From Trichopria drosophilae (lineage: Eukaryota > Arthropoda > Insecta > Hymenoptera > Diapriidae): a DNA stretch of 64,000 bases. The notes beneath the pieces were generated by a model. It did no database searches. It had not been told where the DNA came from and worked only from the letters and a program-made list of their open reading frames with translations. This document shows positions 10,640 to 21,839 of the stretch, piece after piece. The stretch is taken from assembly GCA_030407085.1 (NCBI GenBank), contig CM059582.1, positions 20,627,501 to 20,691,500 of the forward strand, written 5' to 3'. The position numbers and the translations under genes were made by a program. Positions within the stretch are counted from its first letter, which is position 1. Each line of letters begins with the position of its first letter.

Positions 10640-11349
10640 AGAATGTCGGCTGAAAAGAAGCCGACGTTGAAATAAAACAAAACTGGATACTCGGGAGTTT
10701 TCGGGGTCGCTGATTACGAATCTGGTATCAGATTTTCGAAATTAAAAATGACGGATCCAATATGACCGACCGTAAATTAAAAATTTACTTGATCGATGTG
10801 AAACTCGGTTCTCGAGGTTTTTGATGACGAATCTGGCCATAGATTTTTAAAATTCAAATTAGCCGATCCAATATGGCCGACCAAAATGTAAAAATTTACT
10901 TGATCGTGGTGAAACGGGGTACTGGGGGGTTTTCGAGCAAATTAAAAATGACGGTCCGAAAAGTAAAAAGTTATTTGACCGAAATCAAACTGAATACTGA
11001 ATGTTACATCTTCAAGATAAAATTTAGCAGATTTATGAAGCGGCCACGAATGCAGAAATTTCATAATTCGTCTTTTACGACCTCGAAAACTGCTTACATT
11101 TTGGCTGTCATATTGAATCCGTCATTTTGAATTTTGAAAATCTACGATTAAATTCGTAATCTAAGATCCCGAAAACTCTTGAGTACCCAGTTTCATCTCG
11201 ATGAAATACATTTTTACATTTCGGTCGGCCATTTTGGATCTGCCATCTTAAGTTTTCAAATCGGTGACCAGATTCGTAATCATCAATCTCGAAAACCCCC
11301 GAGTAACAAGTTTCAGCTATTTTCCGTGCAAATAAAAATTTATGCTTCA
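10640..11349. repeat. Head-to-head array of ~110-120 bp units with a TTAA-type end
   Basis: Two to three plus-oriented units start near 10678, 10798 and 10910. Each has ACTCGG, a GGTTTTCG stretch, GATTACGAATCTGG, CAGATTTT, then GGATCCAATATG-CCGACC. From about 11095 the same words appear in reverse (CATTTTGGATCTGCCATCTT, CAGATTCGTAATCATCAATC, ACCCCCGAGTAACAAGTTTCA). The right edge reads ACGGG-TTAA at 11345-11353. Its inverse, TTAA-CCCGTTGAAGCATAAAT, matches the block starting TTAACCC at 54531. The left edge is not resolved. I read it as a non-autonomous TTAA-type element carrying satellite-like units. Confidence 0.65.
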
Positions 11350-11353
11350 ACGG

Positions 11354-13848
11354 GTTAAAGACTGATATTTGCTACTTAGGTATTATATTATTCTATATTT
11401 ATTAATGCACCGCCTTTTGGCATTAATATAACACTAAATAATAATACTTATCATTACATTACCAAGGGCAAGTCCACTTAACTTTCAACCTTTGTAAGAC
11501 TGGGAGGTGCAAGACATTTTCCGCAAAATATTTGTTACAATAACGTGATAAAATTCGAAAATACGTATAATTTTACAAATACCACAATTTAAAATTAGCT
11601 TTATATCATTCAAAGTTAAAGCAAGATCTAAATTTATTCGATTATGCAAACTTAGCAGTGAGACCATTAATTTTCTTATACTCTGAGTGCGAACACGTAT
11701 TTTGCTCCCTAGTTGCATAATGTATTATTAATTCGCATGTCACCGCTGCAACTTCTTCAATTCACTGAATAATGACTTTAATTTCTTTCCCCGAGTAATT
11801 ATAAACCAAATAACAAGAAACCAAGCAATATTAGTGTGAGCCTATAAATAAGAAAGTGGCCGTTTTTTTTTCAAAATACATCTTGTATGAATAATTATGT
11901 TTTAACATTTATCTGTTTTCATTTATCCGAAGTGTCAAAGGTAACATTTAAGTTAATACGCCAATAATTTTTGTAAACGGAGAGATTAGAAACAGAAAAA
12001 AGAAGAAGTTTGTGGTTGAATTACGCCTTATATAGTTTCTTCTTAATTTTCAAGTGATTTTAAATATTGTTCGAAAATAATATCATAGTTTAAACCATTG
12101 AATCTGATTATTTACACCTAAGAAATGGTGTACATAATGTTTGTTGTAAATAACCGTCGACCTTACCACGTAGATCATTTGAAATTGATAATAGAGTGAG
12201 CCAGATTGAAAGGCTATTTTTTTAAACACGGGATGTTTCGAATTTTGCAATTCAAAATATTATATTTAAAAACACGTTCCAAAGGAAGTACATTCTAACT
12301 TACGTTATCTTGTACGGTTTTTCGGATATAATAAATGCATGTAAATCGTACACAAATATCGTGCTATAATTTTGTTTTAAATTAAAACAATGTTTAATTA
12401 AAACGTATTTTTGTATATTTTCATTTTTTAAACATGTCAGTGTAAGCAGAAATGAGTGATACATCTGTACACCAAAACTAACTTGTAATCATAGAATCTA
12501 TCACATTTTTTTTAGGAAATCGTTTGTTTTTAAAAATAATTGAATAGTCTTCTAATTATCTGTTATTCTCATATTAGAAACGGAAATTTTCTAAAATTTA
12601 TTCAGAATGTTTTCAGGCCTCAAACGATTTTTAAAAAAGACAAATGGTAAACATTTCTGGGGTTGTGAACCCGTTTGAAAATCATGGAGCATAACAATAA
12701 ATTAAATTAAAGCAAAAACAAATAGAAATAAATCAAATTTATGGTAATCAAATTTTTGGAAAATCCTAAAACAATCCAAATTTTCCGCCATTAACTAGTT
12801 AAAACATCTTTTTTTCTAACAAAATTTCCATTATTTCTGATCATGCAAGGAGTTTCTGTTCATCAGAAAAAAATTAGTTCAAAAAATATGCGCCACATCT
12901 TGATTCATTATTATCAACACAGAAATATTTTCGCAAGTAATATTTTTGTTTATTTTTAATGTTGACCTCGGGTTAAACTGTCACATTCATTATTAAGCAC
13001 ACCTATAATAAGCTAAGATATTGAATGAAGTTTAAGTAGGAGAAAATTGGCTCCCTAAGCGCCGGTTTCGTGGCTAGTAATTATCACGACTATACTTAAA
13101 CTATTAATTAAATGATGAGGTAATATATTTAAGTTCTTTGATGTTTAAATTAACCGATTCTAATGTGTTAAATACTAAGCAATACACTGGATGTTACAAT
13201 TTAATTGCAGGGTTTACAATTTTATATTATGACTTCTTTGTTAATGATTTCATAAATTACATTAAGTAAAAGATGTTTACTGTTAACGATAAATTTTAAA
13301 TAGTAAAAATCTGACGTAAATTAAATTTAGAAAACATATTTTTAATACACATTTAATTATCGTGTACTTTGTATTACTAACTTAACGGAAAATTGGATTA
13401 AAAAGTTTTGTTTATAGTAATAAACTGCTGGTAGCATGCAAGAATAAAATTCCTATTTTTCTTTATTAAAAAATGAGAACTGCATTTGTATATGAACGAA
13501 AACTACTAAAGAGTTTGAATTGGATTAGTTCATTTTTTGTATTTTTACGATGAAAACAAATTTTAGTAACATTGACCAAATACGTGTTTAAAATAGAAAT
13601 TAAAGTCGATTTTGTAAGCGGTTGGATAAAAAAAACTTCATCGGTTCCTTATATAAAAATTCTCATTGAAAAATTACAATGCCGACTATAAAATATAAAA
13701 AAACACAATCCGACTTGTATCAAAACCTGTATATACTATAATTTTGCTCAGTTTAAATCATATAAACTTCAAAAACAGACAAGTAATTTATTGAATTCCA
13801 TGTAATAAATGTGACTTAAAGCAAACTGAAAGAAGCCTAGGATTAAGA
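11354..13848. other. AT-rich non-coding stretch
   Basis: No coding or repeat signal found. The minus frame at 11485-11718 (77 codons) has no recognisable domain. Confidence 0.55.
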
Positions 13849-13852
13849 TTAA

Positions 13853-14490
13853 CCCATTGACGCTTAGACGGACGGATTTTCAGTATCAGTTTGAACATCG
13901 ATAATTTGTATATAAATTATATAATTTGTATATTTGTAAAATAACTTTTCTCAAAACTTCGATTTTTCGCATTTTTGAAAAATCAAGCAGTGTTTTATTG
14001 CATGCTGATAAAATTTGAGAGTATTCTTTGACTCATTCCAAAGCATTGTTGTTTTTTAATTTTATTGTTCTTAAATTTTCTCTAAAGTCTATAGTTTTTA
14101 AGAAAAAAAATGGTTAAGTTTTAAAAAGATTTTTGAGCTTCTAGGAGCCATTTTGAAAATTGCCATGTTAAATTATGAATTCTGATATGTTACACTTTAA
14201 TCCTGGGGGTCCATGGACGCGATATTTTCAACTTAGATACGTTTCCCAACGCAATTTCGAGGTGAAAGAGATGTTATGAAAAACAAAATGTAAAAAACAA
14301 TGTGTTTTAACAGAAAAACGTACATAACTTTTTTGCGGTTCATTTTATCGAAATTTTATTGAATGATTCTGAAAGCGCATACAATTTTACGTTGGAAACA
14401 GTGGAGCTCATATTTTTTTAAAGGCATTTATTTACAAATTATCGATGTTCAAACTAATGCAGAAAATTCGTCCGTCTGAGCGATAATGGG
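13853..14490. mobile_element. Non-autonomous piggyBac-type element (~638 bp) with ~58 bp inverted ends
   Basis: TTAA at 13849-13852 is followed by CCCATTGACGCTTAGACGGA. The right end reads TCCGTCTGAGCGATAATGGG, then CTAA (a one-base change from TTAA). The inverted ends continue to about 58 bp, including AGTTTGAACATCGATAATTTG on the left and its inverse on the right. There is no open frame. A TTAA site and CCC start indicate movement by a piggyBac-like enzyme. The ends differ from those of the 4878-8230 element, so a different source enzyme is likely. Confidence 0.8.
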
Positions 14491-14926
14491 CTAAGAGGAC
14501 ACAAAAAGGACATTGAGGGGGATTAAAAAAAACACTACAACATTTCAATCAAAATTGAACACAAATAAAATATAAGGAGGTTGGAAATTTAGAACAAAAT
14601 AATATCAAACGCAGAGAAATTGAAAACCTCTTAAAAAAAACATTGATGTATCTTTTAATGTCAGATTTGAAAAGTCAAATGTGTTAGAGATATAAAACAT
14701 TTTAACTTCGGTAATTATTAAAATTCTCTAACTTTCTACGTACATTATTTATATCATTTAGTAGACTACATTTAATATAGAATAACAGCTAATGCATAAT
14801 AAAGGAGTATGAGAGGAATATAATATCCAATCCTTCGTAATTATAAAATATCGTGTGAAATTATTCTCCTCTCACTCATTTAATTGTTAAATTTTTAATA
14901 CTGTACTCTGTTCTGATGATTGTGAT
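14491..14926. other. AT-rich non-coding stretch
   Basis: No gene, RNA or clear repeat seen. Confidence 0.5.
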
Positions 14927-15347
14927 ACACAGAGAGAACGAAAAAGGTTAATGGAACCATTTTAAAAAAGTAAAGTACGTGATAATAAAAAATGGTTAAA
15001 TTAACAATTTCCATAGTAAAAAAAGCAAAAAATTGTTCCGTTTACTATTTCCCGATACTTAAATATACATCATGGCACATAGCCACAAATGTACCGTAGT
15101 TTTACAGTGAAATAGTCAGTCGAAATATTCTTGACTAGAAAAATAGATTTAGTAAAAGTGAGTAAACGAAAATAACTTATCATACTACATATTAATGATT
15201 GTATGTTGTATTTTACAATATTATGAATTATAAAAATAAGATATTATCATCTGCAACTTTTCATGATGGTAATTGCACTATTATGAAATGTTATATTCAT
15301 TTCTACCTTTTCTTCATGGTTCCATTAACCTTTTTTCCACACTGTGT
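14927..15347. mobile_element. Small inverted-repeat element (MITE), ~421 bp
   Basis: The left end ACACAGAGAGAACGAAAAAG and GTTAATGGAACCAT (14927-14960) pairs with ATGGTTCCATTAACC and TTTTTTCCACACTGTGT (15316-15347). The core AAAGGTTAATGGAACCAT matches exactly, and the outer 12 bases partly. No coding capacity. A related right end may lie near 21580-21605 (GATGGTTCC upstream of TTTTTCTCTCTGTGG is the same order in reverse). Confidence 0.65.
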
Positions 15348-15381
15348 ATATTGAATTTTTAATTATTTACTTAGCACTAAT

Positions 15382-15440
15382 AGTTTACAAAAACAAAAGT
15401 TGTTTTGTGATAGTTTGTGAGAGTTTACAAAAACAAAAGT
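15382..15440 (+). repeat. Direct duplication of a 19 bp word, 40 bp apart
   Basis: AGTTTACAAAAACAAAAGT occurs at 15382-15400 and 15422-15440. The 21-base spacer repeats TAGTTTGTGAGAG-like text. It borders the GAGTGAA hairpin field. Confidence 0.8.
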
Positions 15441-16225
15441 GAATAATCAACTCTTTAAGAGTGGAAATTCACTCTTTCCTACAGAGTTGTCAACTAATTC
15501 ACTCTTTCATGAGAGTTGCTCAGTTTTCACTAATCAAAGAGTGAATTCGTACTCCAAGAAATTTAGAGAATATATTTAATACATGATTAATCTTGTTAAT
15601 AAACTCTCGAAATCCCTTAGTGTGGAATTCCACATTTAAAGAGAGAAACTTCTTCGAAGAACGAGCGAAATGTGAGCCACTCTGTAGGGAGTGAATTTTT
15701 ACGCTCTTGCTTTAGAATGAATTGTTTCACTCCAGAGATACAACGAAATCTTAGCTTTAGTTAAACCATCGACAATAAAAATGATAAATAAATGTGCAGA
15801 ATTTTTGTAAAATTTGGTTCAACGAAACCATTTCCTCGATATTTGTGACAACTGCTGCTTTGCTAAAGCATTACGAATTGAAATGCAGTGAAATTTCCGG
15901 GAAAAAAACATTAGAATATGGAAAATGAATCACTTTTCTTAAATTTTATTTCAGTGTATATTAAAATCGATTTTTGAAAACAATACCACTTCAGTAATGA
16001 CAAATTTTCACTGTCTATGGAGTGAATTTTAACCCCATACAGAATGAGTTTCCACTCCTTGCGAAGAGTGAATTTTCACTCCATCGTTTGGAGTGGATTT
16101 CTTCACTCGTTCATTTGGAGTTACTGCTGTCACTCGTTTAGAGTGATCTTTCACTCTTTTTTTAGAGTGAGCACTGTGCTTACGTCAGGTTTGCAGTGAA
16201 AAATTCCACTCCAAGAAATTTGAAG
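15440..16225. repeat. Field of GAGTGAA/TTCACTC short hairpins
   Basis: More than a dozen short inverted words recur here: GAGTGGAAATTCACTC, AGTGAATTTTTACGCTC, GGAGTGAATTTTAACCCC, GAGTGAATTTTCACTCC, GAGTGGATTTCTTCACTC, GAGTGATCTTTCACTC. Two sub-blocks end with the same edge, ACTCCAAGAAATTT (near 15550 and 16210). The same vocabulary recurs at 44150-44890 and in the compact element at 52715-52890, whose ends are TTCCTTGGAGTGAA. I read this as several decayed members of a hairpin-rich element family. Confidence 0.7.
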
Positions 16226-17639
16226 AAAATGTTTTTTGGTTTAGGAAATTATTTTCTTCATTCAAATAAATGTAAAAAAAAATAATTTCTTAGTGCACAG
16301 CTAAAATATTGAGTAAATTTAACCAAATCCGAATCGTTTAACTTGATGAATTAAGACATTATCATAAACAGATGTTTAGCAGATGTAAAATAATACTTAA
16401 TAATTGAGACAATTTTTTAACTTGAAAATGTAAGTAGTGTGTTTTTTTTACATTTAACATTAATAAATGTTAAATAAATTCATCACATGAATTCATCAAA
16501 CGACAGTTCGACACACAACTTTTTCACATGTCCATTTAAGCACAAATTTATTATCACGTGGTCATTTTATCACAAAACAAAAAACCGGGTGTATTTAAAT
16601 AACAATAATAACCTAACCTTACCTAAATCCAACTTATTCTAACCATACCTAACGTATAGCCCAAACAATTCTAAAGAATTTAACATATACTTTGTATCAT
16701 GAAAGAAAATGTTAGCTAGCCTTTCCTGATCTAAAATGTTAAATTTGGAGGAAATGAAACGTACATTAAGCGTAATAATTTTACTGCATTCGCGTAATTG
16801 TGAAGTTCCTAACCTCAAATTACTTACTATAGTTTCCTACACAACTTATATTGACTATTAGGATGTACTTCACTAATTAAAAGATTTTTGTCTTAATGGA
16901 TTGGACATCTGTCAGATAAATACTTTTCGGATTGTACATAAAAATATAAATAAAATTGCTAACTTTTGTTAAGACTAAAATTTGTTTGGGTTACTTATAC
17001 TAATCTATGAAAGTGTGTGATAGTTATTTTTTATTCCCCGTCGATTTATCTTTTAATTTTTTGCAATTATCGGTGTAATTTTCCAATTTGATTTTCTATT
17101 ATTATAATTTTATTGTATAACATTACTATTATTATTAAATTCTTTAGTGATCATGTATTTTCTTCTCTGACAGTAAAAGTACCACTTTGGAGAAAATCTT
17201 TTGAAACAACGTAATAATTTAAATTTGGCATAGTAAGATATCTACAAGCAATACAATAAGTTTATATAACCATCACTTTTTCGAGGTAAAATCACTATAT
17301 AGTAGTATTAATAACTAGTAAGATTAACTACTTCTGCCAAAGAAAATTACACTTGAGTGCAAAATTCTTCTCATTTTTTATAGTATAATCTAACCTAAGT
17401 GTTAACATAAATTTAATATAAAAAAGAATAAATTTAATATTTTAGAATAAAAAAGTCTCATCTTTCGAATGGCATAGCCAAATTTATCAATAAATAACGG
17501 AAAATTGTTTCTTATTAACAATAAATAAAAAATGCTGATTTTCGATTTGTTTTTTTTAAGGAATTTTTTTATCTATGTCATCGGTTCTTAAGAGCATTCT
17601 AACCTATCAAGATGCAGGACCCGAATGTTGTACTTTCAA
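16226..17639. other. AT-rich non-coding stretch with degenerate CCTAA words
   Basis: No gene. Near 16608-16655 the words CCTAACC, TTACCTAAA, CTAACCATACCTAACG look like a very degenerate insect telomere motif (CCTAA), but copies are few and irregular. Confidence 0.45.
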
Positions 17640-18320
17640 ATTTTTAGATACTTTGATTTTTATTGTTAACCAATCCAAAATGGCGTCCGAGTGCCCGAAA
17701 TTATTGAAAAATCACAGTAATATGGACTTTTGAAGTTTAATCTAAGTTTTAGCGGGAAAAATAACTTTCGCCAGTTTCGTGGCAACAGTTATTTTGGATG
17801 CACTAGCAAAATTAATTCATACAAATAATTTTCAAGATGGAAGTCGTGTTGAGTAAGCTAAAATAACGTATTTACTCAGCTATATAGCCGCTGTATAATG
17901 TTCAAACCTCTTTATTCAATAGTTTTATGAACTCTCATGATCATTAGATCTAAATTCATTATTAGCTTATCAAAATTCAAAATGGCGGATCTAATATGGC
18001 GGACCGCAAACTCAAAAGTTGCGATTTAGGAAAAATAAAAAATACTACCGTATTTCACGTGAAATTTGGAATAAAATATATTTTTGTTGTATTTTTTGGA
18101 TATTTTTTTTGCATTTTGTTTGTATTTTTGTATTTTTATTCATAATGACGGATCTAATATGGCGGACAATATTTTGAAAACTTAAGAAAATGTCATGAAA
18201 ATCAATACATGGTGATTTTCAGGGTCGTTGATTACGAAGCCACTGTAGGTTTTTCAAAATTCTAAATGGTGGATTCAATATGGGAGACCAAATTTCAACT
18301 ATTTCTGAAATTTTAGAAAA
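17640..18320 (+). repeat. Decayed copies of the GATTACGAATCTGG/ATGGCGGA dispersed repeat
   Basis: Three blocks share text with 10640-11349: AAAATGGCGGATCTAATATG (near 17980), GACGGATCTAATATGGCGGA (near 18146), and TCGTTGATTACGAAGCC, then TTTTTCAAAATTCTAAATGG and TGGATTCAATATGG (18220-18285). They are separated by a T-rich low-complexity tract (18060-18140). No coding. Confidence 0.6.
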
Positions 18321-18455
18321 GGTCGTGAAAATAGCGAATTCAATATGAGTAGCACATTATTTTCTGGAGGTTTTTTATTATATACAGACTATTTGAAATT
18401 CATGCACTTGCGAGAATGTATGTTTGCAGTATATACATGAAAAAAGTCTAGGCAC

Positions 18456-18690
18456 TACATGAAGAAAAATTTTCTTATAAATTTTACCATTTCTGATAGG
18501 AATTTCAGGACACACTTGTAGCATAAAGATCATTTTCTTTCTAGTAAATTTACTAGTGTTATTTGTAATTTTTTATTGTCTGAATAGTAAGAACTTACAG
18601 TCATTTTTACAAGAAAACATAGCAACTCTTCTCATTCTGCAAGTCTGGCCCAAAATTATCATCTGGAATGGTAAAATTTTTCTCCGTGTA
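18456..18690. mobile_element. MITE with TACAYGAAGAAAAATTTT-like ends, ~235 bp
   Basis: The left end TACATGAAGAAAAATTTTC and the later TTTTACCATTTCTGAT pair with ATCTGGAATGGTAAAATTTT and TCTCCGTGTA on the right. It is closely related to the element at 18836-19108. The open frame at 18556-18744 runs across it and is not a gene. Confidence 0.6.
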
Positions 18691-18835
18691 ATGTCAATAT
18701 TTGTTGTTGTTATGTTGCCTTATTTTCGTCATCCATTGACGTAATTTGTACACAGTGAGCATCGGTTCCTCTTGCTCTGCCCTGAAAATTGACAAAATTG
18801 CTAGAATACTACTATAATACTGTTATCCGTATAAG

Positions 18836-19108
18836 TACACGGAGAAAAGTTTCTTTGAAAATTTTACTATTCTACATGGTTATTAGGGGCAGCGAAAATT
18901 CTCTATTCATTTTGCTAAATTTGTGTATTTTTACCATAATATTCTGAATTTTTGGCAAAACTAACTTTAAAAATTCCGGAAAGGTATGATAAAAATAACA
19001 AAATAGTAATTTTTAGCAAAAGGAATAGGAAATTTTCTCATTATGCAATTCTTTCCCCTAATAACCATGTAGAATAGTAAAATTTCCAAAGAAATTTTTC
19101 TCCGTGTA
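18836..19108. mobile_element. MITE with ~60 bp inverted ends, TACACGGAGAAA family, 273 bp
   Basis: The left end TACACGGAGAAAAGTTTC, then TTTGAAAATTTTACTATTC and TACATGGTTATTAGGGG, is mirrored by CCCCTAATAACCATGTA, GAATAGTAAAATTTCC and TTTTTCTCCGTGTA. The arms match well over about 60 bp. A lone end of similar type, TACACGGAGAAAATG, lies near 47914. Confidence 0.8.
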
Positions 19109-19329
19109 GGTGCAAAATATGTTTACAGCATAAACATATTCTTTTTTGGAAAACACACATTCAATATAGGATTGTTTTAAATAGCGAAGCATGCATTGTA
19201 TGAAAAGAAGCCGTCGAATAGGAAATATTTAAAAAAAAAATTTTATAATCTGAAGGACAAAGAAAACCTGATCTCGAGATTTTATATCCTGAATGTATTT
19301 ACATTCTGTTTACAGTTTTTAATTTAATC

Positions 19330-20400
19330 CGGTGAAGATGGGTCTGTCTTAAACCTGCATCATTCTCAGCATTCATCTCCAGAAAACACCCGACACATAC
19401 GAATTTGCACGCTCATTGCGATTTTTTTTTTGGTAATCCCTTATTTTGCTACGGTAAAATGAGATAAAGGTCCACGACGTGGTGTTTGCCGTGTACGTCT
19501 GGAACTTGAAGAAAAATCGCTTTATCATGCAAAAAGATCCGAGAGTCCCCCTTCGTACCTTGGAGACCGTTGCTCCGTTTAAAACTCGTTGATAATAAAG
19601 AGACAGCGATCGGTCCCACAACACGATTCTTTGTACGTTGGAAGAAAATAATCGTCTCTTCATTCAGAAGCATCCATTTCCCAACGGTAAAATCTTTTCC
19701 CATGATTTCCTGAGAAAATACTTACAGGCCGGGTGCTCATTGTCGCCTGTTTTTCATCCATTCGCATATTGGTAGGAGAACACAATAAAAGAGAACGGCT
19801 ATAAATGATGGACGATCGCAGGAAAGGAGGAGCGCGACGGTTGCAGCCTGTTTTCCCGTACCGAATTAGACGAATCCTAGGGAGGGTGCCCAGAACCCTT
19901 CGCCGCTATGGGTACCCCACGATGACGGGGCTCCCCCTTTTTTTTTCACTGCGGGCCATTTTCCCGGGCGAAATTCTTTTTTCCGCAAGATCCGCATATG
20001 CAGGCCAATGGCTGTGTCGAAGGGCGGGTAGAAAATGGCGGCTTTCGGACCGAGTGCAGCCCGCGTCTATTTCCCGACGCTCCTCTTGCATCGGCCCTTT
20101 TTCCCCCCCGTATGTGTACACGTGCACGTAAGTGACGCAACGAGTCTTTCCACGCTACTTTTTCGAGAAGGGAGCCCGTTTCCTGGTTTTGCCATCGATC
20201 GATCGCAAACTGGATTCGAGGGGTTCAATTGCGATTTCGTGCAACGGCTCTGGGAATGGCTTAACCAAGGGTTTAACGTACACTTCCTGCGACCGATAAA
20301 AACATTTGCGCGGTACTTGTTAAGGGTGATTTTTGCAGTGCATGCAGACGAGTTTTCACTCAAGCCGTTCTTTCGTCCGTTTTATTTTAACTGAGCTTCT
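19330..20400. promoter_or_regulatory. GC-rich island, candidate cis-regulatory DNA
   Basis: GC content rises sharply compared with both sides, with many CpG and few repeats. Several overlapping frames on both strands stay open here (for example 19805-20131 plus and 20067-20363 minus). That is what GC-rich non-coding DNA does, and none has a recognisable domain or a consistent codon pattern. A GGCTATAAAT box sits at 19798-19807 followed by ATGATGG. It could be a promoter, an unrecognised exon or an enhancer. Confidence 0.35.
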
Positions 20401-21194
20401 AGGAAGAAAAATTTTGTCCCCGGATGCAACTGCACTCGAATCGTTACCAACTATGAGCTGAAGGCTTAAATTAGTATCGACAAATTGATTCAATGAATAA
20501 TGAATTAAAAAAAAATTTATAAAAAATGTACAGGAACAAAAATGAAATTAAAACTAAAAAAATTATATGTACAATTTATTATAGTTCAGAGGTAACGATA
20601 ATAGATATAATTGCCTTATGCTAAACTAAAATGAAAATGGAATTGTTACAAATGGTACAATTATTATTTTTTGTATAATTTTTTTTGTTTTTGAAAAATA
20701 AAAATAAATGGCATTTCCATCTCAGTTCAGTATAAGACAATTTACATATATTGCACTGTCCGATTCATTTTCTTATCATATTGCCTTTTTTGAGAAAAAT
20801 GAGATAAAATGTATTAAAATTAGCGTTTTCTGCCATATTTAGAGTTATTTTGAACTACACCTAATTTATTTTTTACAAGCGAAGTATCATTTCTGAAGTA
20901 TTTTTCATTGCTAAAAACTATGGCACTGCCCAAATGTTCCTACTATGGCGAATTTCTGAAAAAATGGCGTTAAATATGACAAAACTGTCAGTATTGAGTG
21001 TATTTATCATGTTTTAGGAACAAAGCAAAGATCAATTAGCCACAATATTATGATTTAATTATATGACAATTTTGCTTGAATCTACCTAACTTTTACAAAA
21101 CGTCAATATGGCGAAAAAATAAATCTTATTATGGATATTATTGCTGAAATTCATATATCTAGTGGATTCGAGTAATTTCATGAAATTTTTTGGC
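20401..21194. other. AT-rich non-coding stretch
   Basis: Nothing recognised. Loose ATGGCG words near 20930-20970 and 21110 may be worn pieces of the dispersed ATGGCGGA repeat. Confidence 0.45.
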
Positions 21195-21345
21195 CATATT
21201 AAATCCACCTTGAATTTTATAATAATCTTAAATTCCCGATGAACAACCCGCAATTGAATCCGCCATCTTGAATTTGAAAAATCTAATCTATTAATAATGA
21301 TCTGAGACCCCGAAATCTCCAGTAACTATTTTTTCCAGACAATTA
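21195..21345 (-). repeat. Fragment of the dispersed ATCCGCCATCTTGAATTT repeat
   Basis: AATCCGCCATCTTGAATTTG, then AAAATCTAATC, ATAATGATCTGAGACCCCG and AAATCTCCAGTAAC follow the minus-oriented order seen at 11095-11330. Confidence 0.6.
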
Positions 21346-21839
21346 TGGGTTGCATCAGTAATGGTTATAGTTGAGCAAATACGATTTATTTGTTAGACAT
21401 ATTGACGTTTTGAGAAGGTTAAGTTGATTCGCGGCAAAACAATAATTTTTTAGCACTTTTAGCTGCGGCTATACATCGATGCTGCAACTTTATTGATGCA
21501 AAAAATACAAATAATGAACCAGGCGAAGTTTTATTCATTTTTTATATAAAATGCACCACACTGGTTTTTGGAACCATCAACATATCATCCTTTTTCTCTC
21601 TGTGGAGTAATGCGTAAATTTAGAGAAATTGGTACTATAAATTCAATGTGGCATAAAGTAAAATTTTTATTACTTATCAGTATTATTTCTAACAAAAAAT
21701 ATTTCCGTATATAAATACAAAGGTTACCAAAATTTACTAATATTTTCTCATAATTTTATTGATGTGAGAATGGCATATAAACAATATAAACAAATTCAAA
21801 TATTATAAAGTTCTGAAAAATATTTTCCTATAAAAATTA
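21346..21839. other. AT-rich non-coding stretch
   Basis: No gene. The words GGAACCATCAACATATCATC and TTTTTCTCTCTGTGGAG (21568-21606) resemble one end of the 14927-15347 element. A matching left end was not found. Confidence 0.4.

Noticed and set aside
16608..16655. Interstitial telomere repeat (CCTAA)
   Set aside because: Only a few imperfect words with irregular spacing; too weak to call.
19373..20394. Set of overlapping frames on both strands as a possible gene
   Set aside because: Frames on the two strands compete and none has conserved features. GC-rich regulatory DNA explains them better.
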